Origin: Lachnospiraceae bacterium
GTDB lineage: Bacteria > Bacillota > Clostridia > Lachnospirales > Lachnospiraceae
Assembly (NCBI GenBank): GCA_024692715.1
Contig: JAILMH010000068.1
Span: 62,001 to 126,000, forward strand
Direction of reading: 5' to 3'
DNA length: 64,000 bases
Part shown: piece by piece, positions 8,297-16,409 of the stretch
How positions within the stretch are numbered: position 1 is the stretch's first letter
Layout: the number at the start of each line of letters is the position of its first letter
Notes under the pieces: model-generated
Told to the model about the DNA's origin: nothing
The model's input: the letters and a program-made list of their open reading frames with translations, nothing else
Database searches by the model: none
Position numbers and translations under genes: made by a program

Positions 8297-10318
8297 TTAA
8301 ATCTTAAATCGCTGCACATACGAGGTAAGTGTCTCTGAAGTTTCCGAAAGCTCGTGGGCATTTTCTGCCACATCCCGGCTGCTCTTATTGATATTATTAG
8401 CCTGCTCGACCATACTCTGTGAAGTATTCAAAATTTCATCAGCACTTGCCGCCTGCTCCTGCGAAATAGCTGCAACATTTGTTGCAACATCGCTGACCTG
8501 TTCGATTCCACTTATCATATCCGTTATCATCTTATTAGTGGAGTCAATATTTGCATAAATCTGATCAAAGGTCTCAACCGCAGTGTTTATAAGCTCACTA
8601 TTGTGTTCTATACTCTGCGCTGTAACGTTTGACTGATCTACAACCTCTTCAATAAGATTTCTGACCTCATCTATGAGCTGTGCTATATTTTGTGCACTCT
8701 CTGAGCTTGTCTGTGCCAGCTTTGCAATTTCTGTAGCTACAACTGCAAAGCCTTTTCCGGCCTCTCCTGCTCTTGCCGCCTCTATGGAAGCGTTAAGTGA
8801 AAGGAGGCTTGTCTCATCCGCAATATTTCCGATAAGCTCAACAATATTAGTTATCTGCTCAGAAGCATCTCCAACCTTATTTATTGAAATAACCAGCTTT
8901 TCATTGGATTGATGTATATCGTTCATTGCGGAATTTAGCTGCTGCATATCCTCACGGCCCTTCTGAGAAATACTCACCGTGTCCTTCATACTATTATTAG
9001 CTTTTTCTGAGCTTTCCTTGGTATCAGAAACTACATTGGCCAGCGTTGTAGCATTTTGTGCAATATCATTAACGGCCACTGCCAGCTGATCTACTGTTTC
9101 ATTAAGCTGACTCATCGCACCTGCCTGAGTTTCCGATGCTGATGACATAGACTTTGCCACTTCATCAGACCTTGTCGATTGTTCTTTAAGCTTTACAGAT
9201 TCATTTGAAATGCTTGAGATCATTGACCTCATACTCTTGATAAATCCATTTACATGATCTCCCATCTGTCCGATTTCATCATTGCTGTCACTTTCAATAT
9301 CAAATGAAAAATCTCCCCCTGCCATTGTCTGAATTTTCCTTGACATTGGTGCAAGCGGCGCAACTACACGATTAACGACCAATATCATGACGATCATGAT
9401 TATTATTATGGCCACAATACCTATGATCATCATATAGATCTGCAATTTATTTACATCAGCCATAACGTCATCTACAGAGATCGTTGAAACCAATATCCAG
9501 TCAGAGCCTTCTATTTCCTCCATACTTACAAATTGATTTTTTACTGAGGTTGTAGAAAACTCTCTGTTCTTTATTCTTTCTGCGCAAGCTGAAAGCAGCA
9601 TATCTGACATGTCATCAATGCATGTTCCGACCAGTGATGAATCATTGTGCGCAAGTATCGTTCCTTCAACACTGTCTACCAAAAATGAACTGGCTCCATC
9701 CATTTTTACGCCGGAATTGACTATAATAGTCATTTTATCAAGATTAACATTTGCAGCCAGCACTCTCAGATCGCTGGCATTGCTATTGATTATTCCGGCA
9801 GCAGTGACAACATATTTTCCTTCACTATTTTTATAGGCAGCTCCAAAATCCATATTGGTTCTGGTAATACCCTGAGTCCATGCTTCAGAGCTCAACGGAT
9901 CGCTCAGTTCCATTTCAGACTCCGATGCCTTCTGAACTTCACCCGATTCAGAAATAACATAAAGTCCTTCCGGCGTATTATCATCAAACCCATAGAATCC
10001 ATCAAGTACACCCTGCAATTTTGCGTAACTCAGATCAGATGTTTCTATCTGCTCCTTCACTGTCTTGTAAAACATCAGATTTTCATCCATCCAGGATTTA
10101 ATATTTTCCGCCTGTGTACTTACAGATGACTCCAATTGAGCCTTAGACATCTTTGTAAGGCTCTGCTTAGAAAGTGAAATCGTAACAAATACAAGTATCA
10201 ATACCAACAAAACTACTGTTGGCATAATAAACATCAGTAATTTATTTCTGATCTTTCCGGTCTTCTTTTTATTGACCTTTGCTTTTCTACGCACCTTTCC
10301 AGATTTTTCCGTACTCAT
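8297..10318 (-). CDS. Methyl-accepting chemotaxis protein, dCache-type, membrane-bound
   Basis: About 673 residues. A basic N-terminus precedes a first membrane helix near 30-50. An extracellular Cache-like sensor spans about 55-295 ([21 protein letters not shown]). A second helix, [20 protein letters not shown], leads to a HAMP domain and a signalling coiled coil whose hairpin tip contains [20 protein letters not shown]. The start at 10318 follows GGAGGGG. It is co-directional with the binding-lipoprotein gene 13 bp downstream. It should relay a small-molecule signal to CheA/CheW. An extended -10 promoter lies upstream. Confidence 0.94.
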   Translation of the reverse strand: MSTEKSGKVRRKAKVNKKKTGKIRNKLLMFIMPTVVLLVLILVFVTISLSKQSLTKMSKAQLESSVSTQAENIKSWMDENLMFYKTVKEQIETSDLSYAKLQGVLDGFYGFDDNTPEGLYVISESGEVQKASESEMELSDPLSSEAWTQGITRTNMDFGAAYKNSEGKYVVTAAGIINSNASDLRVLAANVNLDKMTIIVNSGVKMDGASSFLVDSVEGTILAHNDSSLVGTCIDDMSDMLLSACAERIKNREFSTTSVKNQFVSMEEIEGSDWILVSTISVDDVMADVNKLQIYMMIIGIVAIIIIMIVMILVVNRVVAPLAPMSRKIQTMAGGDFSFDIESDSNDEIGQMGDHVNGFIKSMRSMISSISNESVKLKEQSTRSDEVAKSMSSASETQAGAMSQLNETVDQLAVAVNDIAQNATTLANVVSDTKESSEKANNSMKDTVSISQKGREDMQQLNSAMNDIHQSNEKLVISINKVGDASEQITNIVELIGNIADETSLLSLNASIEAARAGEAGKGFAVVATEIAKLAQTSSESAQNIAQLIDEVRNLIEEVVDQSNVTAQSIEHNSELINTAVETFDQIYANIDSTNKMITDMISGIEQVSDVATNVAAISQEQAASADEILNTSQSMVEQANNINKSSRDVAENAHELSETSETLTSYVQRFKI

Positions 10319-10364
10319 AAGCCCCTCCACCTACTTCTTGACATACTATATTAATTCTAATTGA

Positions 10365-10373
10365 ATTATATCA
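10365..10373 (-). promoter_or_regulatory. Extended -10 promoter of the chemoreceptor operon
   Basis: On the minus strand TGATATAAT, an extended -10 box. No clear -35 hexamer lies at the right distance and no sigma-28 or sigma-54 signature was seen. Confidence 0.5.
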
Positions 10374-10472
10374 AAGCAGCATTGCAGTTTGTGTCTTTTC
10401 TATAATACATGTGCGTTTTTGGGGTTATTTTTTGTACTTTTTGACGAATTTTTTAACTATATAGCTGTCAAA

Positions 10473-10510
10473 GAATAAAAAAAGAGCTGCCGAATTATAC
10501 CGGCAGCTCT
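10473..10510 (-). terminator. Terminator of pnp
   Basis: AGAGCTGCCG at 10483-10492 pairs with 10501-10510 across an 8-base loop. The minus strand continues with TTTTTTTATTC. Confidence 0.93.
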
Positions 10511-10527
10511 CTGAGCAATTTATTTTA

Positions 10528-12642
10528 TTATTCAGCCTTATTTTCAGCAGGCTTCTCAACTGCATCCTTGATTGAGAATGAGATTCTTCCCATCCTATCC
10601 TTACCCATGCAGCGAACCTTTACATGGTCGCCAAGTGTAAGAACATCCTCAACATGAGCAATTCTGCGCTCTGCGATCTTAGAAATGTGAACCATTCCCT
10701 CTTTACCAGGTGCAAATTCAACAAATGCGCCGAAGTCCTTGATAGAAATTACATCACCTTCGTAAATCTCGCCTTCCTTGAACTCACTTGTAATAGTGTT
10801 GATGTAACCCATAGCCTTATCCATAGCAGCTGCATCTTCACCACAAACTGAAACTGATCCATCATCCTCAATATCGATCTTAACACCTGTACGAGCGATG
10901 ATCTCATTGATAGTCTTACCTCTCTGACCAACAACCTCACCGATCTTATCAGGATCGATCTTTGTAAGAATAATCTTAGGAGCATACTCTCCGACAGTCT
11001 TTCTAGGCTCAGCAATAGCATCCTTCATAACTCCATCCATGATGAAATTACGAGCTTCATGACACTGCTTGATAGCCTGCTCAACTATAGGACGTGTAAG
11101 TCCGTGGATCTTAATATCCATCTGAATAGCTGTAATACCCTTATGTGTACCTGCTACCTTAAAGTCCATGTCTCCGAAGAAATCTTCAAGTCCCTGGATA
11201 TCTGTAAGTACGATGTAGTCATCGTCGGAATCACCTGTTACAAGACCACATGAAATACCTGCAACCTGATCCTTGATAGGAACTCCGGCTGCCTCAAGTG
11301 CCATGCAGGATGCACAGATAGAAGCCTGTGAAGTAGAACCATTAGACTCAAATGTCTCAGATACGGCACGGATTGAGTAAGGGAACTCTTCCTCTGATGG
11401 AAGTACAGGGATAAGAGCCTTCTCAGCAAGTGAACCATGGCCGATCTCACGACGTCCCGGACCTCTTGAAACCTTTGTCTCACCTACAGAATATGAAGGG
11501 AAATTGTACTGGTGAATATATCTCTTCTCTGTAATGTTCTTGTCGAGACCGTCAATCTTCTGCTTCTCAGAAAGCGGTGCAAGTGTAACAACATCACAGA
11601 TCTGAGTCTGTCCACGTGTAAACATAGCCGAACCATGTACTCTTGGAATGATATCAACCTCTGCAGCAAGTGGACGGATCTCCTTGATATCTCTTCCATC
11701 AGGTCTCTTATGATCTTTAAGGATCATCTTACGTACTGTCTTCTTCTGATACTGATATACAGCCTGAGGAACAAGCGGAGCCCACTCTTCATTCTCAGCA
11801 AAAGCTTCCTGGATCTTCTCCTGTGCAGCAGCAACTGCAGCTTCTCTAACCTGCTTATCATCAGAGAATGTAGCCACTTCCATTTCCTCAGGAGTAACGA
11901 TCTTCTTCATTTCTTCGAACATTTCTTCAGGAATAGCCTGTGAGATATATTCGCTCTTTTCCTTACCACACTCAGCCTGGATCTTCTTAAAGAAATCAAT
12001 GATCTGAAGGTTGATCTCATGACACTTGTAAATTGCCTCAAGCATCTTATCATCACTGATCTCATTTGCTCCGGCTTCGATCATGATGACCTTCTGACCT
12101 ACAGATGCTACTGTAAGACGAAGATCTCCTTCATCCCAATCCTTCTGTGACGGGTTAACAATGAATTCACCATCAACCATTCCAAGCTGTGTCATAGCGC
12201 AAGGGCCATCAAACGGAATATCTGAAATAGTTGTTGCAAGTGCACATCCGAGCATACCTACGAGCTCCGGACGACACTCAGGATCTACTGACATAACCAT
12301 TGCATCAAGAGTTACATCATTTCTATAATCCTTCGGGAAAAGTGGACGCATAGGACGGTCGATAACACGGCTTGTAAGTACAGCATTCTCAGATGCCTTA
12401 CCTTCACGCTTGTTAAATCCGCCAGGCATCTTTCCTACTGAATAAAATTTTTCTTCGTACTCTACTGAAAGAGGGAAGAAATCAATTCCTTCACGTGGTG
12501 CCTTTGATGCTGTTGCAGTACAGAGAACTGTTGTCTCCCCATAGTGCATAAAAGCACAACCATTTGCCTGTTTACCTACTCTTCCGATATCCACCGAAAG
12601 TGTTCTGCCACCAAGTTCCATTGAATATGTCTTGTAAGCCAT
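10528..12642 (-). CDS. pnp: Polyribonucleotide nucleotidyltransferase (PNPase)
   Basis: About 704 residues. PNPase degrades RNA 3' to 5' by phosphorolysis and is a core RNA-decay enzyme. Two RNase PH-type domains (MAYKTYSMELGGRTLSV at the start; GRDIKEIRPLAAEVDIIPRV for the second) flank an all-helical domain. A KH domain (KIGEVVGQRGKTINEIIARTG) and an S1 domain (GDVISIKDFGAFVEFAPGKEG) follow. The start at 12642 has GGAGAAGC upstream and matches the family N-terminus. A longer in-frame extension to 12708 lacks both. The gene follows rpsO, the usual order, with a structured leader between them. Confidence 0.97.
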   Translation of the reverse strand: MAYKTYSMELGGRTLSVDIGRVGKQANGCAFMHYGETTVLCTATASKAPREGIDFFPLSVEYEEKFYSVGKMPGGFNKREGKASENAVLTSRVIDRPMRPLFPKDYRNDVTLDAMVMSVDPECRPELVGMLGCALATTISDIPFDGPCAMTQLGMVDGEFIVNPSQKDWDEGDLRLTVASVGQKVIMIEAGANEISDDKMLEAIYKCHEINLQIIDFFKKIQAECGKEKSEYISQAIPEEMFEEMKKIVTPEEMEVATFSDDKQVREAAVAAAQEKIQEAFAENEEWAPLVPQAVYQYQKKTVRKMILKDHKRPDGRDIKEIRPLAAEVDIIPRVHGSAMFTRGQTQICDVVTLAPLSEKQKIDGLDKNITEKRYIHQYNFPSYSVGETKVSRGPGRREIGHGSLAEKALIPVLPSEEEFPYSIRAVSETFESNGSTSQASICASCMALEAAGVPIKDQVAGISCGLVTGDSDDDYIVLTDIQGLEDFFGDMDFKVAGTHKGITAIQMDIKIHGLTRPIVEQAIKQCHEARNFIMDGVMKDAIAEPRKTVGEYAPKIILTKIDPDKIGEVVGQRGKTINEIIARTGVKIDIEDDGSVSVCGEDAAAMDKAMGYINTITSEFKEGEIYEGDVISIKDFGAFVEFAPGKEGMVHISKIAERRIAHVEDVLTLGDHVKVRCMGKDRMGRISFSIKDAVEKPAENKAE

Positions 12643-12676
12643 TCGCTTCTCCTTCTGCCGCGGAATGCGGCTGTAA

Positions 12677-12745
12677 CATGCTGCTACCGCATGTCGATTT
12701 ATACACATGCCTTCATTACTCAGTGCATGGAGTCAATGTATAAAT
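12677..12745 (-). promoter_or_regulatory. Structured leader of pnp, two hairpins
   Basis: ATTTATACA plus CATGC (12697-12710) pair with GCATG and TGTATAAAT (12725-12745), giving an interrupted 14-bp stem. A second hairpin, ACATGC/GCATGT, lies at 12677-12694. Stems before pnp are RNase III processing and autocontrol sites in other bacteria (E. coli pnp). That role here is inference. Confidence 0.55.
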
Positions 12746-12778
12746 CTACACGTGGTCCACAGCTATCTACAAAATAGT

Positions 12779-12807
12779 AAAGGCGGGAAAACAAGTTTCC
12801 CGCCTTT
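12779..12807 (-). terminator. Terminator or attenuator between rpsO and pnp
   Basis: A perfect 12-bp GC-rich stem, AAAGGCGGGAAA and its complement, with a 5-base loop. The tail on the minus strand, TTTACTATTTTG, is imperfect, so partial read-through into pnp is plausible. Confidence 0.8.
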
Positions 12808-12817
12808 GATAACAGAA

Positions 12818-13084
12818 TTATTTTCTGAGGCCTAACTTTTCAATCAGATCACGGTAACGATTGATGTCCTTCTGCTGAAGATACTTAAGAAGTCCTCTTC
12901 TCTTACCAACCATCTTGAGAAGACCACGTCTTGAGTGATGATCATGAATGTTAACCTTAAGGTGCTCAGTAAGCTCTGCGATACGCTCTGTGAGGATAGC
13001 AACCTGAACCTCTGTAGAACCTGTATCTACACCAGTCTTACCAAACTTCTCAACGAGTTCTGCTTTTTTCTCTTTTGTAATCAT
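12818..13084 (-). CDS. rpsO: 30S ribosomal protein S15
   Basis: An 88-residue protein of normal length. S15 binds 16S rRNA helices near h20-h22 and nucleates the platform of the small subunit. Conserved features visible are [35 protein letters not shown] and [20 protein letters not shown]. The start follows AAGGAGAATTGTTACA. It heads the rpsO-pnp transcript, with a folded leader that may allow autogenous control. Confidence 0.98.
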   Translation of the reverse strand: MITKEKKAELVEKFGKTGVDTGSTEVQVAILTERIAELTEHLKVNIHDHHSRRGLLKMVGKRRGLLKYLQQKDINRYRDLIEKLGLRK

Positions 13085-13087
13085 TGT

Positions 13088-13193
13088 AACAATTCTCCTT
13101 TATCTGTATATCTCTCCAACAGCCAAGCCATAGCCGGAGAAGCTCCTGACTGAGCCGTGGAACAACATAATGTGCATGTCTGCACGTTTATGT
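13088..13193 (-). promoter_or_regulatory. Folded 5' leader of rpsO
   Basis: The roughly 100-nt leader begins with a stem in which ACATAA and GTGCA (13165-13176) pair with TGCAC and TTATGT (13181-13193). It continues into a GC-rich stretch with short complementary pieces (CGGCTCAG, CTCCGGCTATGG). S15 leaders in Firmicutes bind S15 to repress translation; the equivalence here is inferred. Confidence 0.45.
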
Positions 13194-13223
13194 ATCATAC
13201 CATATTTTAATACTTAGCGTCAA
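13194..13223 (-). promoter_or_regulatory. Promoter of rpsO-pnp
   Basis: On the minus strand TTGACG (13218-13223), an 18-bp spacer and TATGAT (13194-13199). The -35 box overlaps the 3' end of ribF. Confidence 0.75.
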
Positions 13224-14160
13224 TATTTTTATGCCACATTCTGCCGGCTTCCATGTCTTCATGCATCTGTTTTTTCAGCGCATCAAGGTTTTCGAATTTT
13301 CTCTCTTCTCTTCTCCAATGAAGAAGTTCCACCCTGAGATTCTCACCATAAATATCATCGTCAAAATCATAAAGGAAGGTTTCTACACTAACTGCTTCAT
13401 GATCAGAAAGTGTCGGCTTTCTGCCTACATTAGTGATTCCATGGAAAATTTCCGAACCGATCACAACATCTGAAAAATAAACACCAAATGGCGGTAAAAG
13501 CTTATTTTTCTCAGGCATGATATTTACAGTCGGCATCGAAAGCTCTGAACTGCCAAGCTTTCTTCCATGACTGACCTTGCCTGCGAACGAATACGGATGT
13601 CCAAGAAGCTCACGTGCAGCCTCCATATCTCCATCAGACACCTTTGATCTGACAAGAGTGGAGCTTATCTCTTCACCATTATATCTGACTTTATCTACTT
13701 CTACGGTCTCAAATCCCATACACCCCTGCATAGATCTAAGTAACTCAAGGTTTCCACGGCCATCCTTGCCAAAGCTGCAGTCACTTCCTGCCGCAACAAC
13801 TCTGGCGTTGAGCTTATCTCTAAGAACATCTCTTATAAAAACTTCCGGTTCAGTAGATATAGTCTCCTGATTTACCGGATATTCTATCAGATAATCTACA
13901 TCATTCTCTGCAAGATACTCTCTTCTTTCATCATTAGTAGTCAGTACCGCTACATCATGTCCTGTAAAAAAAGCCGCAGGAGGCATATCAAAAGTAAAAA
14001 CAACAGACTTTAAGCCACGCGCCTGCATACTCTTAATAACCTCGATAAGCTTCTGATGTCCACGATGTATCCCATCGAACTTTCCAATGGCGACCGCAGT
14101 CTCTGTGGCATTTTTACTTATTTCTCTATTAAATTCATTTATGTCAGAAAATATCCGCAT
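13207..14160 (-). CDS. ribF: Bifunctional riboflavin kinase / FAD synthetase
   Basis: A 317-residue enzyme making FMN and then FAD from riboflavin. The N-terminal nucleotidyltransferase domain shows GKFDGIHRGHQKLIE and the C-terminal flavokinase domain shows FAGKVSHGRKLG, then GVYFSDVVIG, GITNVGRKPT and VETFLYDF. Length is standard. It overlaps truB by 22 bp and is the last gene of the nusA-infB transcript, the common Gram-positive order truB-ribF-rpsO. No separate terminator is evident before the rpsO promoter. Confidence 0.96.
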   Translation of the reverse strand: MRIFSDINEFNREISKNATETAVAIGKFDGIHRGHQKLIEVIKSMQARGLKSVVFTFDMPPAAFFTGHDVAVLTTNDERREYLAENDVDYLIEYPVNQETISTEPEVFIRDVLRDKLNARVVAAGSDCSFGKDGRGNLELLRSMQGCMGFETVEVDKVRYNGEEISSTLVRSKVSDGDMEAARELLGHPYSFAGKVSHGRKLGSSELSMPTVNIMPEKNKLLPPFGVYFSDVVIGSEIFHGITNVGRKPTLSDHEAVSVETFLYDFDDDIYGENLRVELLHWRREERKFENLDALKKQMHEDMEAGRMWHKNIDAKY

Positions 14161-15020
14161 ATTCTTGCTGTCCCACTTTTAATTTCGTACACTGCCGCAA
14201 ATGTACCATCCTCAAATGAAACTCGATACTTACCATCAGGTTTCTTAAGTCGGAGTGAATTTCCATTTCTGACTTTTTTCTCGAGTTCACCTGAAACTGT
14301 AATTTTTGGCAGCTCACTGAATACCTCTTCTAAAGAAACTATCCTTTTCTCCATCGTTCCTTCCGCCATAAGCCTCTCACATTCTTCAAGTTTTATAGCG
14401 TCTTTAAGTTCAAAGCCTGCGGCTCTGGTACGCATAAGCGACTTCATAGCACAACCGCAGCCAAGCTTTTCACCTATGTCACGACACAATGAACGAATAT
14501 AGGTTCCTTTAGAGCAACTGACATCAAATGTAAATTCCGGCAGAGCGATATCAACAAAATCAAGTGCCAGTATCCTTACATCACATGGCTTTCTTTCGAT
14601 GATCCTGCCTTCTCTGGCAAGCTCATAGAGCTTTTTCCCGTCAACCTTTTTTGCCGAATACATCGGAGGAATCTGGGAATAATCTCCTATAAAGCTCTCT
14701 GCCGCTTCAATAAGCTGCTCCTTCGTGATTTTTGAGGCATCTCTTTCTTCTGTAACAGTTCCCGTAAGATCCTCAGTGTCGGTCATTATACCAAGCACCG
14801 CAGTGCAGCGGTACGTTTTATCAGTGTCTGTAAGCATACTCACAAGCTTAGTGCCTCTTCCAAGACACACAGGCAAAACACCTACCGCTGCAGGATCAAG
14901 CGTTCCCGTATGACCAATCTTTCTCATATGGAGAATGCCGCGAAGTTTTGCAACAACATCGTTAGAGGTAAATCCAACCTCTTTATAAATGGGAACGATC
15001 CCGTTAAAATTATTCTGCAT
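14139..15020 (-). CDS. truB: tRNA pseudouridine(55) synthase
   Basis: About 293 residues. TruB converts U55 of the T-loop to pseudouridine in nearly all tRNAs. The catalytic motif HTGTLDPAAVGVLPVCLG carries the essential Asp. KTYRC and SKGTYIRSLCRDIG are further family motifs. The C-terminal part is PUA-like. The ATG at 15020 overlaps the end of the nrnA gene and gives the family N-terminus. A TTG 15 bp upstream is less likely. Confidence 0.97.
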   Translation of the reverse strand: MQNNFNGIVPIYKEVGFTSNDVVAKLRGILHMRKIGHTGTLDPAAVGVLPVCLGRGTKLVSMLTDTDKTYRCTAVLGIMTDTEDLTGTVTEERDASKITKEQLIEAAESFIGDYSQIPPMYSAKKVDGKKLYELAREGRIIERKPCDVRILALDFVDIALPEFTFDVSCSKGTYIRSLCRDIGEKLGCGCAMKSLMRTRAAGFELKDAIKLEECERLMAEGTMEKRIVSLEEVFSELPKITVSGELEKKVRNGNSLRLKKPDGKYRVSFEDGTFAAVYEIKSGTARICGYFLT

Positions 15021-15999
15021 CAAGCTGTTTCTCAATCAATTCTGAAATATTGTTCAGGATATCATGATATGATCCACACATAGTAAATCCTGCCGCCTTT
15101 TTATGACCACCGCCGCCAAAATGCGTAGCAATTGCAGCCACATCAACAAGATTACCTGAACGCATGGAAACCTTATATGTAAAAGGTTCTGCCTCATACA
15201 TAAAGATCGCACATTCGATACCCTCAGTAAGAAGAAGCTGATTCACTATTCCCTGCAGATCTGCACTTGTAGCACCATAAAACTCCATAACTTTATGATC
15301 GACAACTGATGCTATGCATCGCTCATCCATAAATCGGATACTTTCCATGATCGCACGACCCATTATCTGAGTCTGGCAATAAGTTTTCTCATAAAAAGTC
15401 TTGTTTATGATGTTAGTGAAATCAAATCCATAAGTAATAAGCTTTCCGCCTATCTCCATCGTACGTTTTGAAGTATTGGAATATTGGAAAATACCTGTAT
15501 CATGAATAATACCTGTATATATGCACTTTGCAATCTCTGTATCAACATTTGCCTCATCAAAAAGTGTAAAGACAAGTTCTGATGTAGAGCTTGCGGTGGG
15601 CTCAATATAATCATTCATCGAAAAGCCTGTATTGCTTATATGATGATCAATACATGCTGTAACCTTTGCTGCTTTGAAATATTCGCCGGCTTCTCCAAGT
15701 CTTTCAATATCACCAAGATCAAGCGCAAAAAACAGATCATAGGCTTCCACTGTGTCAGAGGTCAACATTTTTTCTTCTGCTGTCTTACGCTGAAGACTGA
15801 CTATTTCGTCAAACCCCTTCAGGTAAGAAAAGATTTCTTCCGGATTTTCAAGGAATACTGTAACCTTTTTCTCCGGCCAGCATTTTTTAATATAATTATA
15901 AAGTCCAAGAGTGGAACCAATAGCATCACCATCAGGACGCACATGTGCGCTGATGGCGATAGAATTGGCTCCACCCACTAATTCTTTTAAATTAATCAT
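15010..15999 (-). CDS. nrnA: DHH-family oligoribonuclease / pAp phosphatase (NrnA-like)
   Basis: A 329-residue phosphoesterase that degrades nano-RNA and dephosphorylates 3',5'-pAp. The DHH domain has HVRPDGDAIGS (metal ligands), FALDLGD, and CIDHHISN. The DHHA1 domain ends with AIATHFGGGGHKKAAGF. Length matches B. subtilis NrnA-type proteins. It overlaps rbfA by 4 bp and truB by about 11 bp, in the conserved order rbfA-nrnA-truB. Confidence 0.94.
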   Translation of the reverse strand: MINLKELVGGANSIAISAHVRPDGDAIGSTLGLYNYIKKCWPEKKVTVFLENPEEIFSYLKGFDEIVSLQRKTAEEKMLTSDTVEAYDLFFALDLGDIERLGEAGEYFKAAKVTACIDHHISNTGFSMNDYIEPTASSTSELVFTLFDEANVDTEIAKCIYTGIIHDTGIFQYSNTSKRTMEIGGKLITYGFDFTNIINKTFYEKTYCQTQIMGRAIMESIRFMDERCIASVVDHKVMEFYGATSADLQGIVNQLLLTEGIECAIFMYEAEPFTYKVSMRSGNLVDVAAIATHFGGGGHKKAAGFTMCGSYHDILNNISELIEKQLDAE

Positions 16000-16406
16000 T
16001 CCTGTCCTTCATCTGTTGAAGCTTTTATATCGCCTCGTTCTTCTTCTATCTTTTCGTCCTTGGCGATAACATCTTCAATCTTCTTTGACATGTCTACACC
16101 ATATGCTATTGAATCATCCATAATGAATGTAAGCTCCGGTGTGTTCCTCAAATTAACAATGTGGGCAAGTTCACGTCTGATAAATCCCTTTGCAGAATTG
16201 AGTCCTGCGAGAGTCTCTTCTCTTTCCTGCTCGCCTCCAAGAACACTGATATAAATCTTACAGGTCTTAAGATCAGGCGCAACGATAACTTCCATTACCG
16301 ATGTGAAAGGGCCCACTCTTGGATCCTTTACTTCACGAATTATTCCGGAGAGTGCTCTGAGCACTTCTCCGTTAATTCTATTAGCTTTTGTAGAATTTTT
16401 TCTCAT
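15996..16406 (-). CDS. rbfA: Ribosome-binding factor A
   Basis: A 136-residue KH-fold protein that binds the immature 30S subunit and aids 16S rRNA 5'-end maturation. Motifs visible are INGEVLRALSGIIREVKDPRVGP and TLAGLNSAKGFIRRELAHIVNLRNTPELTFIMDDS. An acidic tail of about 20 residues follows the domain. It starts 3 bp after infB ends. Confidence 0.95.
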   Translation of the reverse strand: MRKNSTKANRINGEVLRALSGIIREVKDPRVGPFTSVMEVIVAPDLKTCKIYISVLGGEQEREETLAGLNSAKGFIRRELAHIVNLRNTPELTFIMDDSIAYGVDMSKKIEDVIAKDEKIEEERGDIKASTDEGQE

Positions 16407-16409
16407 TTA

